Assembly: GCA_023974075.1 (NCBI GenBank)
Contig: CM043800.1
Span: 6,911,453 to 6,975,452 of the forward strand
From: Chaenocephalus aceratus
Lineage: Eukaryota; Chordata; Actinopteri; Perciformes; Channichthyidae
Direction: 5' to 3'
Length of the DNA stretch: 64,000 nt
Part shown: positions 23,091 through 35,579 of the stretch, in pieces
Numbering within the stretch: position 1 is the stretch's first letter
Layout: every line of letters begins with the position of its first letter
Notes under the pieces: generated by a model
Database searches by the model: none
What the model was told of the DNA's origin: nothing
Seen by the model: the letters and a program-made list of their open reading frames with translations, nothing else
Translations under genes and position numbers: made by a program

Positions 23091-24896
23091 TGTTACGTTC
23101 CCTATTAGGCTAGGGGAACTAAAGGGAAGAAACACAACCAGATTGGTATTGGTATAATAAGTGATTTATTTTACGTATCAGCGGTAAACAAAATGGAAGG
23201 CGTGCAGCCTGAACAAACAAAAGGGCTAAAAGGGCACAGGTTGACAAATAACCAAACAAAGGGTGGACTCTTAAAAAGGTGTCTATGTACATACAAAGAA
23301 ATAAATACTAATATAGAAAATGAAACAAAACCTCACTTTAAAAGTGGTACAGACTAACACCGGGAATTTATACAAAACACACAGCTAAACTAAAGGCAAC
23401 ATTCACAAAACCCTAAGTTACTCTAAACACTATATAAACTAGAGATGGGCGAGTCATGATTCATCCGGATCATTAACCCGGATCCTAGTAATGAGCCGGT
23501 CGTGACGAGTCTCCCTTTCGATTAACCCGAGTCCTTTGAGTCCTACACCTGATGTGACGTAACAATTAAAACTATAAATTGCGTCACTCTTTACTCTCTT
23601 TATAACGTGTACAATCACATTACAACGTTGTTGTATCCAGAGATCCAGCAGACTCGTCGCCATGCACGAATCAACAGCAAATTCAGCCCCTCCTCCGGCT
23701 CCCGCGAGAGTCCCGTGAGCCGTGAGTGAGCCGTGAGTCGTTGGACTCGCGGGAGCCGTGAGTGAGCCGTGAGCCGTGAGTGAGCCGTGAGTCCGCAAAT
23801 CTCTGAGTCTGCTGCGACTCGTCGAGGGAGCCGTGGGACTCGCGGGAGCCGTGGGAGCCGGAGGAGGGGCTGAGTCTGCTGTAGATTCGTGCATGGGGAC
23901 GAGTCTGCTGGATCTCTGGATCTGCTGCCTGCTATATGTTACGGCTCTGAGTCCTCGTAGGCTACTGGTCTCTCTCGATCATTGACCTGGATTCACGGAT
24001 CCCGCAATTTTTCCGGCTCTAAATTAAGTTTCAGTGTAGACTTCTAACAAAATGGTCATGTTGTGCAACAGTCTCCTGTAATAATATCTGCATTTCCAAT
24101 AAGGATCTTACTTGGAAACTCGTTTATTTTGAACATGGCACACAAAAAGAAACAAATGATAGAAAATTGCAAAACAGTTAGAATATATAAAATGTAATTA
24201 TACAATTATTATTATTATTAAATGAAAACACAATTGTGCAAAATTAGCTTAAGTACAGGAACATATTAAAATAACTATATACATATAATGCAAAACACTT
24301 ATTTTTTAAAATGCACACACACACATGTTTTATTAAAGCAAAAGACACTGTGTAGCGGAGGTTAATGTAACGTTAGTTTAATATGCTGGTTAAATGCAAC
24401 AACTTTTCGGTTTCACCGGTAGGATTTCTACGGTCTTGGTCATGCTGACTAATCGTATGATCCGGATCTCTTCAATGATCTCTTCAATGATTGACTCAGA
24501 AGACTCCGCAAATGATCCGGATTTGCCATCTCTAATATAAACTACTCTAACCGAGCTACTCTAGGCACTACTAACACCCCATATCACACTACCTGACACA
24601 GACCACACAAGTTAACCACAGAACGAGAGTAAGTAGCGAGAGGCGTCTGTCCCACAATACAGAGCCTCCAGAGTGGTGATAGTACTCAGCCTTTGTACTC
24701 CTCCCCAGCAGGTGTGCGCCGGCTGTGCGCTGCGATTGGACGACGTCAATCCAATCCCCATCTTCAGAGGCGGACCAGGGGATGGGCAGCTAATGATGTT
24801 GGGGCAACCCCACAGCTCATTTGCATAATCACACACACGCACACAGCTGTAAACAATCCCAGCAGATTATGGAGCAGACAAACAGCAACCGTAACA
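23091..24896 (-). repeat. Solo LTR (minus orientation) with nested hAT
   Basis: TGTTACG...CGTAACA ends are flanked by GCGAG (23086-23090 and 24897-24901), a 5-bp retroelement duplication. Without the nested hAT and one octamer it is about 703 bp. No internal coding region, primer site or second LTR is present, so this is most simply a solo LTR left by recombination. AATAAA read leftward near 23165 suggests transcription on the minus strand. Confidence 0.65.
23440..24534. mobile_element. hAT miniature element in the solo LTR
   Basis: Ends TAGAGATGG and CCATCTCTA are flanked by ATATAAAC (23432-23439 and 24535-24542). It is 1095 bp. 23700-23870 holds tandem GTGAGCCGTGAGT units. GATCCGGAT motifs occur near both ends. 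No transposase. Confidence 0.85.
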
Positions 24897-25298
24897 GCGA
24901 GACTAACGTCCTATTAATGTTAATTCTTGATGAATGATGAAAGGTTACTAAAAAATGTTTTCTTAATGTTCTAAAATAGTTTGGGCCCCGGTGAGGGTGT
25001 TTGGGGTGGCCAATAGGGTGGCCAGGATTCAGCTGGGGGTGGCCGTGGCCACTCCCAGCCACCCCCCAGCTCCGCCACGGATTGGTCCATTTGGACCTGG
25101 GCATGGTTACGTCACCATACTAGAGAAAAATCTCCAACGAGGCGTTCTGGGGCAGCATTACAGGTATTTTCTGTGTTAGAGTTTTACTCGCTACAGGCAA
25201 AAGGTTTTTGACTTTGCAGACCGTTTACATGCATAAAAACCTTCATAACACACAAGGGGACGGGTAATAACCGGAAAAGCATGACATGGGACCTTTAA

Positions 25299-25600
25299 GA
25301 TAAGATGGCGCCCGCCATTAAGGGCTTTGTAGGCGAGAAGAATACTTTTTTATTATATCCTGTGTTCTATAGGGAGCCAAAACAGGAGTAATGAGGTCCC
25401 TTTTCCGTGCTCTGGTCAATACATTTTGAATCAGCTGAAGCAACTTAACTAACTTCTTGGTATACCCTGATAATAAAGAGTTACAATAAGCTAGCCTTGA
25501 AGTAACAAATGCATGGACTAGTTTCTCTGCATCGTTTTGAGGCAATATATGCCTGGTATGTGATTTTGCAAATACATTTAGCACACAAATACAATCATAT
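25299..25600 (-). mobile_element. L2-type LINE fragment
   Basis: The minus strand encodes a piece of the same reverse transcriptase C-terminal region as 15378-16124 (H-I-L-P-Q-N-D-A-E-K-L-V-H, L-L-S-G-Y-T-K-K), with internal deletions. It abuts the TTAA end of the miniature element, so that element had inserted into this LINE or beside it. Confidence 0.75.
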
Positions 25601-25846
25601 CATTAGAAAATGAAATGATTTGATGATTTGTATGACTGTGATATTTTGTTTTCTTTGATAAATGCGGAGTTTAAGCGCATAACAACCCTGCCCCTCCAAT
25701 CAAGATTTCTCTCTTAGCTAGATGTGCCATCTGACAAACTTCTGAAGATTTTTGAGAAGAGAGGAGGACAGATAGGCCAGCGTCTGAACTGTATTATGTC
25801 AAACATGACTCAAGTAAGAATTAATTTTAAGGAAATTATTAGGGCT
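25601..25846. other. Unassigned sequence
   Basis: AT-rich, with no recognisable feature. Confidence 0.3.
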
Positions 25847-26140
25847 GTCAGTCGATTAAATATATATATATGTATTCGCGATTAATCGCATGATTGTCCA
25901 TAGTTAATCGCAAATATTTTATCTGTTCTAAATTTACCTTAGAGGAATATTTTTCTAGTTTTTAATACTCTTATCAACATATGAGTGGACAAATATGCTT
26001 TATGCAAATGTTTATTATAATTTGAACAATGACAAATATTCTCATGAATATTAAACACAACAACCTCTGAACATTACAAATATTCGCCTCAATTCAATCT
26101 GGAACCTCTCATTCAAGAATACAATACAAAGTGTGTGTGT
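25847..26140 (+). repeat. hAT-type left terminus (TAGGGCTGTCA)
   Basis: TAGGGCTGTCAGTCGATTAAA followed by GATTAATCGCATGATTGTCC is the familiar left end of a nonautonomous hAT family with ATTAATCG subterminal repeats. The matching right end is not found, so the copy is truncated or continues unrecognised to about 26830. Confidence 0.55.
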
Positions 26141-26319
26141 GAGCGTGTGTGTGTGTGTTCGTTGGAGCTATGTGCAACTCAAGGCATATGCTCGAACGGG
26201 AGCTGCCTGGACGCTGCAATCATGTTACGTGCACTATCCGTGCTGAGTGTGTTGACTGTTCGTGTCCCGCTGTCTGGCTACCTGCATAAAGTCAAGTGCT
26301 CTGCGCAGTTGTCGGCTCC

Positions 26320-26660
26320 AGTACCATCCCACACAGCCATGGTTCCATGTTCCGGTTCCATGCCCAGCAGCCATGGTTCCTGCTCCAGTACCGGTCCACA
26401 CAGCCATGGTTCCAGCCCCAGCAGCCATGGTTCCGGCCCCAGCAGCCATGGTTCCAGCCTTAGTCCTGGCCCCAGCAGCCATGGTTCCGGCTCCAGAACC
26501 GGCCCACAAAGCCATGGATCCGTGCACCATTACCTGGCTCACACAGCCAGTATCCAGGCTTCTGTTCCGTGCCCAACAGCCATGGTTCCGGCTCCAGAAC
26601 CGGCCCCAGCAGTCATGGTTTCGGCTCCAGTACTGGCTTTCCGGCCGACGCCAGCTCCCC
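26320..26660 (+). repeat. Minisatellite (CAGCCATGGTTCC units)
   Basis: About a dozen variants of an 18-24 bp unit with core CAGCAGCCATGGTTCC. Most unit lengths are multiples of three, so several frames stay open and give Pro/Ala/Met/Val repeats. No independent evidence of translation. Confidence 0.75.
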
Positions 26661-26843
26661 GTGTCCTGTCGGCGTACCAACATTTAGATTCCAACGGCAT
26701 CATTTAGACATGTGAATTTCGGTTCCGCTTTTCGATGCCTGAGGAAATATTTCTTGCCACTCTCCGTAGCCTACTGTATGACTGCGGCGGGGCGGGAAAT
26801 GTAGCGTTGTACCTACACTTCCTACAGCGTAACCTGAGACCAG

Positions 26844-28198
26844 GGGCCTCATTTACAAAGGGATATACGCTCAAAAAATGGCGTACGCCAGTTTCTACGC
26901 AATGTTTGCGATTTATAAAATACTAACTTGACGGGAAAACATGCGGTCCTCCACGCAAACTCATGCGTACGCACTAAGCACAAAAACGAGAGAGACGAGA
27001 AACTGCGACACCGTTGGCAGAAGGAAGAATGGAGAGAAATATGTGGAAATAATACCATAAATAAAATGTTACCTCATTTATCATATATGAAGAATTCATT
27101 TTCAAACATTGATTAAAGCCAATCTTAAAATGATTTAACAAACGCCTGTTTGAGACTCCTCAGTGCACACAAAAACATAACTTGGAGAAATAAATAAATA
27201 CGGATATGTTATTTAAAACCACCTCGAATATGTTGTGCTAATGTTATGAAATGTTTTCTCAAATGATGCGGTTTTGCATTTCTATAGGTTGTACGAGCAT
27301 GGTTTTATAGACTACCATGTTTAATCATGTTTTATGCCGTTTGCTAAGACTTGATAAGTCGCTCGTAAAACACAGTAGGTATGGAAACCAAGAACACCAT
27401 ATGTGGTAAATTGTACAGCTAATATAACACAACACATTATTGTATTTCCTCTAACTGGTGGATATAGGGTTGCTGCGGGGGGGGGGGTTGAGATGCACAG
27501 GCTGCAGTGGAGACGCTGCGCACAGCTGATCGACAGCTGGGACACAAATCACCAAATACGAAAACATAATTCAGATCCAGTCGTCATGACTCCAGTCTCC
27601 GGAGGGATTCCCCGATCACTTCTTACAGTCTCTCATCAAGGGGGTGTCTCCTGTCCCCGGTACAAACACACTGCCTGAGGAAGGCTATGTGTATTTTTTT
27701 GTCATTAACTTTTTTCGGACCACTTATTTATTTATTTTGGTGACGATCCGACCTCCATGCTGCTACTCTGGTTCAAACGGCTTCCACCAAACAATATGAT
27801 TTATCTCGACCGCCCCAAAATAACCAAAATCTGACACGGTGTGAGATGTCTTTTTTTAGCTGTTCTGTCGTCATTTCCTTCGATCTTCTTCATGCAGTCA
27901 GTCAAAATGAATGGGCGTTTCTTTGACTATTTATAGGCAAATATGGGCGTTACGTGAAGCCCGCAAAAGCTGCACCGCATTTCGAGTCGATTGTGATTTA
28001 TAAAGGGAAACCGGCGTAGGAAGTGCTGTACGCACTTTCCTCGCCGGTACGCAGAAGTGCTGTACGCACTTTCCTCGCCGGTACGCAATGTTTGGTGAAT
28101 CGGAAAATGTCGGAACATTTCTGTACCTATTTTTTTATCTCTACTACGTAAGCAACCTTCCTACGTGAATCCTACGCACGGCGTTATAAATGAGGCCC
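26844..28198. mobile_element. Harbinger-type element with CAG duplication
   Basis: Ends GGGCCTCATTTA and TAAATGAGGCCC are flanked by CAG (26841-26843, 28199-28201), the same CWG target class as the Harbinger at 13361. It is 1355 bp. Subterminal GTACGCA motifs cluster at both ends (26880-26970 and 28010-28180). A 30-bp GC-rich unit with TACGCACTTTCCTCGCCGG is duplicated near 28020-28085. No intact gene seen. Confidence 0.7.
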
Positions 28199-28201
28199 CA
28201 G

Positions 28202-28465
28202 GGCCGGCCCATCGCACTGGCGATGTTCGCCTAGGGAGCCAGATCTGTGGAGGTGCTGCGCTGACAGCTCTGGGAGGGAAACATTTTTTTTTTTACCGTT
28301 GGTGCTCATCCTAATTGTTGGCCTTGATGTAACAACATTCATAATTAAGTAAATGTAACACCCTTTTCATCCCGGTTACACTTTTCATTTGCCCTGTACG
28401 ATGGGCGCTGTAAGTCGTGAAAATGGGGGATGTTGGCTTATCTGGCACCCGCAGCTCACAGCCAA
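28202..28465. other. Unassigned sequence
   Basis: GGGCCGGCCC start, otherwise no feature identified. It may be another repeat fragment. Confidence 0.3.
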
Positions 28466-28467
28466 TA

Positions 28468-29158
28468 GGCGCATTCGCACTGCGGTACTTTTCCCACAAA
28501 GGTTCATTTGAACTTAGTTCATGCAAACTCTTTAGTTCGCATGAACTAAGTACAGATCGCGTTCACACCGGAAAAAGTCCCTGGGGGTGGATTAGGCAAA
28601 TGAAGCCGCTGACGTCACTTCTTCTTCTTCTTCTTCTTCTGCTTTGGGTTTACTGGCAGGCCGCAAACCACTTCACGGCGTATACTGCCGCCCAAAGTCC
28701 CCGGCCGGAAGTCCCCGGAGTTGGGGACTGGCTTCAGTAGAAGCTGCTGGGAGTCCCAGCGGCTTCTACTGAAGCCTTCCGAGTAAATCGCCAGAACGCC
28801 GACACCTCCTCATCTCCACCGCTCCCATGTTTTATTTTGTGTTGCCATAAGTTAGTCTCTCTACGTTTCTGCGCTGGGCTAATGCTAATGCTAATGCGAG
28901 GATAATAAAATGGCGGCTTCACAAAACTTTTTGGGAGTTTTACGGGGCGTGGTTTGCAATCCGCCCAGCCAATCAGAAATATAGCTCTTTTCTCACAAAA
29001 GAGCCGCTCGAAAGTCCTTGCTCTCTAGCAGGGACTTTCGAGGGGGTAAAAAGGTTCGCATGAACTAATTTTAGTACCGGCTCTTTTTGGTGTGAACGCG
29101 ATCATGAACTAAGTTCGCATGAACCTTTGTGGGAAAAGTACCGCAGTGTGAATGCGCC
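28468..29158. mobile_element. Palindrome-rich miniature element with TA flanks
   Basis: Ends GGCGCATTCGCACTGCGG and the complement of GGCGCATTCACACTGCGG are flanked by TA (28466-28467, 29159-29160). Inside each end are GTTCGCATGAACTAAGT palindromes. The element also holds a (CTT)n run at 28617-28640 and the near-perfect palindrome at 28730-28776. No open gene. Confidence 0.7.
28730..28776. repeat. Near-perfect 47-bp palindrome
   Basis: Two 23-base arms (GGCTTCAGTAGAAGC...) are complementary at 22 positions, with the odd one a possible G-U pair, around a single central base. It could extrude as a cruciform or fold as an RNA hairpin. Confidence 0.85.
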
Positions 29159-29160
29159 TA

Positions 29161-29989
29161 AAGTGCGAGTGAGCGTGGGTGCGAGCGAGGGAGAAAGGGA
29201 GGGTGCTGTTGTTATTAGCCTCTGGTGCTAGCTGCTCTAACGGAAAAAGAAGATGTTTCTACAATGAGGTGGAGGAAGAGTCCTCTCCAGTCAGACTGAG
29301 AGGCTGATAACTACAGCTCAGTGAGGTAAAGAACTCTGAGTGTTTAGATAGTTCACTTTAGTCTAAGGGTGCGTTTACACCTGCCTTGTATAGTCCGGTT
29401 GAATCGAACCCTGAAACACTTTAGTCTAAGTTATCTCAGTGGGTCTCTAACGTTTTGATCACAATTTATGTAAACACATATTTCCAAGGCACTCCTTTAT
29501 AATTATTGGGATAAAACATGTTTGAAATTATTCCAATGTATACTATAGGATAGTAAACCAGACATATTGTTTTAAACTGGAGATAAAAAAAATATGCATA
29601 AATAATGTATTTGTTATTGGCTATGGTAGGTTACTGGTTATGTTCACATACTTATTTGATTATTAAAATGTAAACCGATCTTTTTCATATGGGTTTTTAG
29701 AGTTGTACCCCCTAGATCTAGTCTCTAGTAATTCTGCTTAAAGTGCACCAGATTGAAGCATTTTACTTCAAAATGTTCAAACATTTTCTTCCCGGTATGC
29801 CTGAGAAGGCAGATATGCTTGTTTTTCAATGGGGGGGGGGGGGTTCCTTTAAAAGTTGGACTGTTGTAGCTTCAGTGGTTCTCAGGTTACAGTTACATAG
29901 CTGTGAATATTACTGTAAACTAACCTGTGTAAAAGTTTCTTGAATAAATGTAATTTTTTTGGTGGAAGAAGCATATATCATTTTTTTAC
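29161..29989. other. Gene-free stretch with repeat fragments
   Basis: 29370-29415 resembles the end of a nonautonomous element (GGTGCGTTTACACCTGCC). 29738-29830 matches in reverse the block at about 5345-5405. Nothing else recognised. Confidence 0.4.
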
Positions 29990-30092
29990 CCTGCCCCTCA
30001 AATAATCGGAATTGAGAACCGTTAGAACCGGAATCGAAAAGTAGAATCGGAATCGATCAGAATCGTGGAAATTCAAACGATACCCAACCCTA
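29990..30092 (-). repeat. hAT-type right terminus (complement of TAGGGTTGGGTATCG)
   Basis: The segment ends CGATACCCAACCCTA, with several GAATCG motifs before it, which is a common nonautonomous hAT end in fish. The left end was not found. Confidence 0.5.
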
Positions 30093-31135
30093 ACTCTCGA
30101 GTCACCTCTCCAGTTCCATCTCAAGTCCCCTCTCACTCAAGTGCCGTTGGAGGTTCCGTTGGGGGTCCTGCCAACCCTATGTCCTGTGCCGTTGGAGGTT
30201 CCACTGGGGGTCCTGCCAGCTCTGAGTCCTGTCCCGTTGGGGGGTCCCGCCAACTGCTCTTCTGCCGGGGGTCCTGCCAACCCTGTGTCCTGTCCCGTTG
30301 GGGGTCCCCGCCGACTACTCTCCTGCCGGGGGTCCTGCCAACCCTATGTCCTGTGCCGTTGGAGGTTCCACTGGGGGTCCGCCAGCTCTGAGTCCTGTCC
30401 CGTTGGGGGTCCCGCCAACTGCTCTTCTGCCGGGGGGTCCTGCCAACCCTGTGTCCTGTCCCGTTGGGGGTCCCGCCGACTACTCTCCTGCCGGGGGTCC
30501 TGCCAACCCTATGTCCTGTGCCGTTGGAGATTCCACTGGGGGTCCTGCCAGCTCTGTGTCCTGTCCTGTTGGGGGTCGCGCCGACTGCTCTTCTGCCGGG
30601 GTCCTGCCAACACCATATCATGTCCTGTTGGGGGGCCCGCCAACACCTGCTCCGCCGGGTTTCCTGCCAACACCTTGTCCTGTCCTGTTTTCTGGTCCCA
30701 TCAACACCAGCCCTTGCTCCATCGTGGGTCCCACTGACACCAGCTCAGGTTCCGTCCAGGGTCTCGTCTACGTCTGACCCGCCAGTGGTTCCACCAGCTC
30801 CTGCCCGTCCTTGTGCCCGGCCCCCTGAGTTCCCCACCCGCAGTCTTCGCCCTCGAGCCCGGCCCACTGACTTTCCCGGCCGCGGTCCTCGCCCTCGGGC
30901 CGGCCCCCTGACTCGTCGAGCCGCTGCCTTCACCCTCATGCCGCCCCTCATGCCCGGCCCCCTGAGTTCGCCCGCTGTGGCCTTCGCCCCTTTGTGAATT
31001 CTGCCTTGCCCCCGGGCTGTCCGCTTGAGACCCCCACCGCGAGCTCTGCCTTGCCCCCGGGCCGTCCGCCCGAGATCCCTTCCGGGTCCTCCGCTGTGCT
31101 CCTGGGCGTTCAGTCCAAACTCCAGGACCTCCACA
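30093..31135 (+). repeat. GC-rich higher-order minisatellite and proline-rich tail
   Basis: 30130-30740 is built of about 45- and 60-bp units with core GTTGGGGGTCC...CCTGCCAACCC...TGTCC arranged in a higher-order repeat of about 168 bp, nearly three times. 30741-31135 is a less regular CCCCGGGC-rich continuation. Unit lengths are divisible by three, so all three forward frames and one reverse frame stay open for long stretches. I do not accept these as genes. Confidence 0.7.
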
Positions 31136-31320
31136 TCCATTCAGAGTGGCCTTTTATTGTGGCCAGCCTAAGGCACACCTGTGCAATAATCATGCTGTCT
31201 AATCAGCATATTGATATGCCACACCTGTGAGGTGGGATGGATTATCTCGACAAAGGAGAAGTGCTCACTATCAGAGTTTTTCAGATTTGTGAGCAATATT
31301 TGAGATAAATGGTTATGTTG
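31136..31320 (+). repeat. Dispersed vertebrate repeat fragment
   Basis: The segment around CTGTGCAATAATCATGCTG and GATGGATTATCTCG is a sequence I recognise as recurring in many fish genomes near a transposon end. The family is not assigned. Confidence 0.4.
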
Positions 31321-33078
31321 TGTACATAGAAAATGTTTTTTGGTTTCTCTAACACATTTTTATTCAATTGGCCTGCAAACCTACACACCTTTTGCATATA
31401 CTGCTTGTGAAATCTATTTTGAAATAGCAGTCAACACGAATCACTGCTGCACAGGAAGGTGGTTATGCCGGAGGCTTTGTGCATGTGGGAAAGCAGTTAA
31501 ACATGAGTAAAGTCCCAGTTGATGACAGATAAGGTGTCTCCAGACTATGACAGATTGGTTCGTGGAGAATCTGCTATATGCAGCACTGAAATTCCATTTC
31601 ATCACTTCGATAAGAGACAAGTGATAGCAGATAGCAATCTGTGTCAACACAAACTAAATTAAAAATGTAGAGACTTAAGAGTGGATAGTATCTAAAAAAA
31701 ATAATGCAATTTATTCTGCTAACATTGCATATTTAACTTCAGGGACGATGGGCAGGAGGGAAAATAATGGCTGTTGGTTGATTGCTGTTGGAAAATGTAG
31801 TTTTCAAGGACAATGACCTCTGTTATGATGTTATAACCATGAACTTTATTAGATGTACTGCTTGCCTCAAAGGGATAAGGTGTTCAAAAAATTAATTCAC
31901 AAGTGAATAAATTCAAGAGGAATGTACTTTACATTATGGATATTGTATAATAAAGACCAAGGTAATTGGTAATAATAATAAAAATGTATTTGACTAAACT
32001 TAAGGTTGAGATTTAAACAAAAGGTTCAGCAGCATTTTTGTGAAATTGAATATATATCGGACCCAGCTTACAAGTGAATGTTATTTAACCCAAAGCACTT
32101 CCACTGCTTACTGTGCAGATGCCATTCTGTTAATCAGATGAATAATGCTTAAATCTTTTTAAGCTTGTATAAATGTTAACATGACTGGAAAATTCTTTTT
32201 TTGCCTAAACAATGGTAAAACATACGGAGCCCCTAAAAGTCAATGGAAAATAATCTCGATACGCACGATATACTTTGTCGTGCGAACGAGGTAGGAAATG
32301 GAGCACACAGGAGACAACCGTTTCATTGCAGACTGCTATGTTTTATTTTAAGGACATTTCGGCCATGGGTGTAGAGCTAGCTTCTGGTTTTGGGCATTCT
32401 GCCTGCGCATCATTCTAACTCCCCAATGGTAATGTTTAGATGGATTTAGGAACTCCCCCTCGATTATATTGGCTCTAACGGTTACAAAGAGGTGTCAGTC
32501 ACCCAAATCTACTAATTCCAGAGATACGGCAAATACACCCAAATGTACCCAGAGGTCAGTCCGCATAGACTTTTTTTTCTCTCTAAAAATGTCAAATTTC
32601 ACTTATTTTGCATCAATCTTGATACAGGGTACTTATATGTTATAGTTTGGATTCGTAAAGGCTACTATCCCATCATTCAAGGGTGGTTTTCATTATAAGT
32701 ACGATTTTTTCTTTAGACGGAAACTATAATTTACATTTTTTTACTATGTTCAATCAGAATTTACTTTACTTTAGGTGAGTATCTTTTTTATATCCTTCTT
32801 TTACACACACTCTCCAGTGCAGGTTAGCTCTGAGTGTTAGCGATGCTTGCTAATGTAAACAAATACCATATTATGTCCAAAACACCTTGTTTCTGATAGG
32901 GCCGTGGGCGTAAAAGCCAGCCCACATTTCCGATATTACGTCATATGTTGTGTGAAAATTCCAGGAAAGACAGACAACTTCTAAGTTTAACTATTTATTA
33001 AAAGAGAGCAAAATATATATATTCACTTGGCCAAGGACTCCGTCACATCATATAAATTACTGGCAGCAAAGCTGTGAT
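31321..33078. other. Gene-free stretch
   Basis: Mostly AT-rich. 32820-32900 (GTTAGCTCTGAGTGTTAGCG and onward) matches 60183-60260, so it is a dispersed repeat. No gene seen. Confidence 0.4.
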
Positions 33079-33566
33079 CTGTAACCCAGGGCTCTCGACT
33101 AACTTTTTTCCCCATCCTCCCGGAACCGTCCCGAAATACAATCCAAGCCGTCCCGAAATTAATGTGGACCGTCCCGAATTTTTTTTAATTTTTTTTCTAC
33201 ATTATCATTAGTTAAAATCATTCAAAGTGACCTTTAACATAAATAAAACATCATACAAATCATTAGATGATAATTCATCAACCTTTTTATTTTAGTAAAT
33301 CATTCAATCACATAAACCAAGGCCAAATATATTTAAACAAACACACAAACGAGAAAATTACTCTAATATTGAATCCAATCAAGTCCCATCCAATTATAAA
33401 AAAAAATCCAACACTGTGTCCTGAAGACAGAACCCAGAGTAACCACTAACCACTAACACAGTCAGGAGACCTTTACAAACGGCCCCGCCCCCTCGCACAC
33501 AGATGGGAGAGAGAGATCTCATCTGGATTGGAAAGCTCGAAAAATACATCATAGACGCATGTTTTA

Positions 33567-34759
33567 GGCTGCGGCCACACGAGGACGAATTCGGGTCGTT
33601 TGCGTTACTGTTTAGTGTCATATAGACCGTTCGGCCACACGAGGACGACCGAATACGGCACTAAACGACTGAGGAAACGATAATACGGGTCCCAAGGTGG
33701 ATAGAAAGGCATACGCAACTTTCTGGGGGGTCAAACGGCTCCGTGTGTGCGCCCTATCCGAACATTTTTCAGATCACTGATAGTGATTTGCGCAATAGCC
33801 CCCGCCTCTCCCCACCTCTTCTGCTCACCTCCGCTTACCCCGCGCCATTGCCTGAAGTGTTTCGCCACCAACAACAACAACAACAATGGCGGATCGCAGA
33901 GTTGCTATCGTGCTCCGGACCTATTGACCATGCTACAAGTTGTTTGTGCAACATCTACAGCAATAATGATGAGGCAATAGCCCCGCCTCTCCCCACCTCT
34001 GCTGCTCACCCCACGTCAAAGTAAACTGCACCCTGAATTCAGATTATTTATCTTTCTCTCGATATGGAGCTAACGCGAGTGAAGTCTAATCTGACAGGAC
34101 GGAGACACGCAGCTCTGCTCACCTGCAGCTCCTCCCGCTGCAGCAAAACACACTCTTCAAGTCAGATCATCACCCTTAGCTATTTTAATTACCTCTCAAC
34201 TCCCTAAACTAGTTATAAATATGTTTATTTTTACTGTCGGCCGGGTCACTCATTACTGTAGCAGATGCTGCATGAGACAGATGCTGCATGAGACAGACAC
34301 TGGCGCTGAGAGAGAGGGAGGGAAAAGAGAGGCTCCGTGTATTTTATTATTAATATTAATATAGAGTTGTTTATTCATTTGTTTTAAAGCTCAATAAAAT
34401 AACAAAGAAGACCTTTGACCGGCCACTTTTATAATTTTGTCCGGAAGATTTAAACTTTAATACACGTTGACTGGCGAAAAACTCTGCCCGGTTCCCTCGG
34501 CCCCCACCGCGGAGAAATAAACAGAATGGCAACCATGACAAACCTTCTTCTTCGCTGCTTTTGTGGAGGAAGTTACAGCGCCACGTACAGGCTCCTGCAT
34601 ATGTAACTGCAGCTTCTCCAGCGGTTGGAGCTAACAGAGCGGTCTCGTGTGGACAGACACTATCCGGATAACTATTGCGTGTGGACGGAAGCTTGTTTGC
34701 GATTGCAATTTGTGTTAATCCTATGCGTTTAGCCGTTTTCGTCCTCGTGTGCCGCAGCC
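33567..34759. mobile_element. Harbinger-type miniature element with TTA flanks
   Basis: Ends GGCTGCGGCCACACGAGGACGA and the complement of GGCTGCGGCACACGAGGACGA are flanked by TTA (33564-33566, 34760-34762). A second copy of the CGGCCACACGAGGACGA motif sits at about 33632. 33885-33975 has ATGGCGGATCGCAGAGTTGC, possibly the remnant of a transposase first exon. Not coding now. Confidence 0.75.
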
Positions 34760-34762
34760 TTA

Positions 34763-35234
34763 GTCTTATTGCATATTAGAAACGGAGTTTGGTGAAACTA
34801 AAACTGCGATATAATGTGTAGCAATAATACATATGACATATATTTTTTAAATGTCTCCTGTACCGATAAAAAGTCTGATAACGTCGGAGCTTAACGTTAC
34901 CACTGTCTTTAATAATTCCGGCCCGGGCCCGTTTTAATACCGGGGCTCGGTACCCATCCTACATGGGGAGAGGCGCAGCATATTGCTAAGGACTAAATAC
35001 GATGGAGGGTTCTCATCTCAGCCTTATTACTCATAGGGGATGAAGAGGAGTAAGTAAATAAACAGGCCGGCGCTCCAGGGTCTGGTTCTGCTGTGCGTTT
35101 TTGTGATGTAACGGTAAAACATTTCAGAATTCCTCCACGGGATGCCATTGTCATTGTACATCACTCAACCCCGCGAAATACACACACTCAGTACATAGAT
35201 AGACCCAGAGCCATATTATATTAAGCTGGCTAGA
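34763..35234. other. Unassigned interior of the 11.8-kb unit
   Basis: No feature apart from a CCGGCCCGGGCCCG palindrome near 34920 and a GGGGCTCGGTACCC-like stretch. No gene. Confidence 0.3.
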
Positions 35235-35579
35235 CCATAGAGAGGCGAAGTCCCTCCCTTTCCGGGAGCCTCCATGGGAACCCCGGAAGTGAACAATTAT
35301 ACATTGAAGTCAATGGAGAGAGAAAGCTTATCTTTTGATCCCGTTTGAATTGTGCCACGAATGACACATATGATGTTTGTCAATTTGAAAGAATATTTTG
35401 CAAGTCAAAAAATTAAAATGTGTCGTAAAACCTGTGAGTTTCACATTTTTTTTTGTGTGAAACCGCTTCAGTGAACTACAGGTCTCTGGTCTCGCACAAT
35501 ACGCGTCACCATCACAAAGACGGCCGTCACGTTAGCAAATTTCAGCTGTTTCTTTCAGAATGAGAATAAAAGTATAAAA

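Noticed and set aside
26135..26707. 190-codon frame with Ala-Met-Val-Pro repeats
   Set aside because: Also a minisatellite effect. The opposite strand is open too, with no start context or domain.
30133..30997. Long forward and reverse frames rich in Pro, Gly and Ser
   Set aside because: They arise from minisatellite units divisible by three. Several frames are open at once and none has a domain.
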